Translations under genes and position numbers: made by a program
Assembly: GCA_947253135.1 (NCBI GenBank)
Contig: CAMXYS010000094.1
Location: forward strand, 1 to 6,124
Direction of reading: 5' to 3'
From: an uncultured Clostridia bacterium
GTDB taxonomy: Bacteria; Bacillota; Clostridia; Saccharofermentanales; Fastidiosipilaceae
DNA length: 6,124 nt
Part shown: positions 4,671 to 6,124 of the stretch, one piece after another
Position numbering within the stretch: position 1 is the first letter of the stretch
How the letters are laid out: each line of letters begins with the position of its first letter
The notes under the pieces: generated by a model
Seen by the model: only the letters and a program-made list of their open reading frames with translations
Databases searched by the model: none
Told to the model about the DNA's origin: nothing

Positions 4671-6124
4671 ATGGGGCATGAAAAATTTCCGGTCTCCCCG
4701 GACACAGCCTTTACAGTGGACAAAGCAGATTTGTTGGAACAACTTGCGGTTTCTCCGAACCGGGGCTTGTCGACGGCAGAGGTTGAAGCCCGTCGGGCAC
4801 AGTATGGACTCAACCGGTTGGCTGAAGAAAAGTCAGAGCCATGGATCATTAAATTCATCAATCAATTTAAGGACTTTATGGTCTTAATTTTGATTGTCGC
4901 CAGTATTGTTTCAGCTTTTTTGGGCAGTTGGCTAGAGGCGGCCGCCATTATTGCAATCGTCATTATCAACGCTGTCCTGGGTGTCTTTCAGGAAGGGCAG
5001 GCTGAAAAAGCTGTCGCCGCCCTACAGAAGTTAAGCAGTATAAAGACGCGTGTTTTACGAGATGGGCGTCAGTTGGAAGTTGACTCGGAAGAATTAGTTC
5101 CGGGCGACATTGTTTTACTCGAAGCCGGCAATGTCGTGCCGGCGGATATGCGCTTAGTAGAAAGTGTTAACTTGCAGGCGGAAGAGGCCTCCTTGACGGG
5201 CGAATCAGTTCCGGTTGAAAAAGACCAGGCTTTCGAAGCGGCGGCTGACACACCCTTAGGTGACCGGGCCAACATGCTTTTTAGTGGCACCTCTGTCACT
5301 TATGGACGTGGTGTCGGTCTGGTTACAGGGACAGCGGAAAATACTGAAATCGGCCGGATTGCCGACCATTTAAAGGAAATTAAAGAAGAGTCTTCTCCCT
5401 TGCAAATTAGCCTTAATCAGCTGGGTAAAATCCTAGGCGTCATTTGCCTAGCCGTCTGCGCCATTGTTTTTATTGTCGGTGTCGCCCGCGGCGGTGAAGT
5501 ACTTGATATGTTCATGACAGCCGTCAGCCTGGCTGTAGCAGCTATTCCTGAGGGCTTAACAGTGGTGGTGACCATCGTCTTGTCTCAGGGGATGAAGCGC
5601 ATGGCCGAGCGCAATGCGATTGTCAAACGCCTCCTGGCGGTGGAAACCTTAGGCAGTGTAGATGTTATTTGTTCAGACAAGACAGGCACTTTGACACAAA
5701 ATGAAATGACAGTCACATCGATTGCTGCCGGCGACCGGATTTATGACTTGACCGGGGTTGGCTATGCACCGGCCGGTGATATTTTGTTTAATGGTGAAAA
5801 GATGGCGGCTGTCGACGCCGTGACCGAGCGTGTTCTCTTGATTGGGAGCCTTTGCAATGACGCTGTGTTGCGAGCGGATGCAGCGGGTGTGTACAGCATT
5901 TTAGGTGATCCGACGGAAGCTGCCATGTTGACTGCTGCAGCCAAGGCCGGGGTGGATCGCGCTGCCCTACAGGCAGCATATCCTAAGCAAAATGAACTGC
6001 CTTTTGACTCGGACCGCAAGATGATGACGGTTTTTCATGCCGGCATCGAACCGGATCGGGATTTGTCGCTGACGAAGGGGGCACCGGATATCATCCTGGA
6101 CCGCTGCACTGCGGAGTTGACAGA
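4671..6124 (+). CDS. P2-type cation-transporting ATPase, probably calcium (3' end cut off by window)
   Basis: The visible 484 residues are the first half of a P-type ATPase, which pumps a cation across the membrane through a phospho-aspartate cycle; the family's usual length is about 850-900. The N-terminal cation-ATPase domain (about 18-60) is followed by helices M1 (66-85) and M2 (87-107). The actuator domain carries the phosphatase motif TGES (176-179), then come M3 (252-272) and M4 (279-305). M4 contains VAAIPEGL (289-296), the calcium-site helix of SERCA-like pumps. The P domain has DKTGT (336-340, phosphorylated D336). The N domain has GDPTEAA (412-418), FDSDRKMM (445-452) and KGAPD (469-473) for ATP binding. 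P2A calcium transport is most likely from M4; the M5, M6 and M8 residues that would confirm it lie outside. ATG 4671 is chosen for GGAGG at 4655-4659, an 11-base gap, slightly long. In-frame ATGs at 4623 and 4653 are alternatives with weaker sites. PEGLT replaces the more common PEGLP. Confidence 0.95.
   Translation, partial: MGHEKFPVSPDTAFTVDKADLLEQLAVSPNRGLSTAEVEARRAQYGLNRLAEEKSEPWIIKFINQFKDFMVLILIVASIVSAFLGSWLEAAAIIAIVIINAVLGVFQEGQAEKAVAALQKLSSIKTRVLRDGRQLEVDSEELVPGDIVLLEAGNVVPADMRLVESVNLQAEEASLTGESVPVEKDQAFEAAADTPLGDRANMLFSGTSVTYGRGVGLVTGTAENTEIGRIADHLKEIKEESSPLQISLNQLGKILGVICLAVCAIVFIVGVARGGEVLDMFMTAVSLAVAAIPEGLTVVVTIVLSQGMKRMAERNAIVKRLLAVETLGSVDVICSDKTGTLTQNEMTVTSIAAGDRIYDLTGVGYAPAGDILFNGEKMAAVDAVTERVLLIGSLCNDAVLRADAAGVYSILGDPTEAAMLTAAAKAGVDRAALQAAYPKQNELPFDSDRKMMTVFHAGIEPDRDLSLTKGAPDIILDRCTAELT

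Overview
The window reads as Firmicutes DNA, most likely a member of the Clostridia. Promoters fit the sigma-A consensus with extended -10 elements, and ribosome binding sites are strong and purine-rich. The YqeG protein has the GDQIFTDVWAGRRAG...ILVKPI form that I associate with clostridial rather than bacillar homologues. The tRNA gene does not encode its CCA end. The genus cannot be fixed from this sequence.

Layout. Bases 1-691 hold a compact leftward cassette unlike the rest: two single-helix micropeptide genes (336-425 and 188-274) with related C-termini, then the start of a small, highly charged protein (195 to beyond base 1) that overlaps the second micropeptide. A perfect hairpin separates the two micropeptide genes. 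On the opposite strand, a good promoter (274-301) points back across the first micropeptide gene to a hairpin plus T-run (457-492). This is the arrangement expected of a type I toxin-antitoxin locus, with an antisense RNA of about 185 nt. Bases 500-660 hold short direct and inverted repeats and abut the 3' end of a tRNA-Arg(ACG) gene (692-765, minus). I infer that 1-691 is the end of an integrative element inserted at the tRNA 3' end. No integrase lies in the window, so this stays a hypothesis.

From 692 on, the content is ordinary chromosomal housekeeping. It comprises tRNA-Arg with its own promoter and terminator, a YqeG-type HAD phosphatase (862-1398, minus) and a divergent aspartate kinase (1630-2985, plus). 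A shared bidirectional terminator (3009-3038) follows, facing a convergent DUF2254 membrane protein (3090-4409, minus). Divergent from that is the first half of a P2-type, probably calcium-transporting, ATPase (4671 to beyond 6124, plus).

The chromosomal genes are mostly single transcription units, each with its own promoter or terminator, and do not form one pathway. Aspartate kinase opens the aspartate-family amino acid pathway. The ATPase and perhaps the DUF2254 protein act at the membrane. The part most worth a second look is the micropeptide cassette at 1-500.
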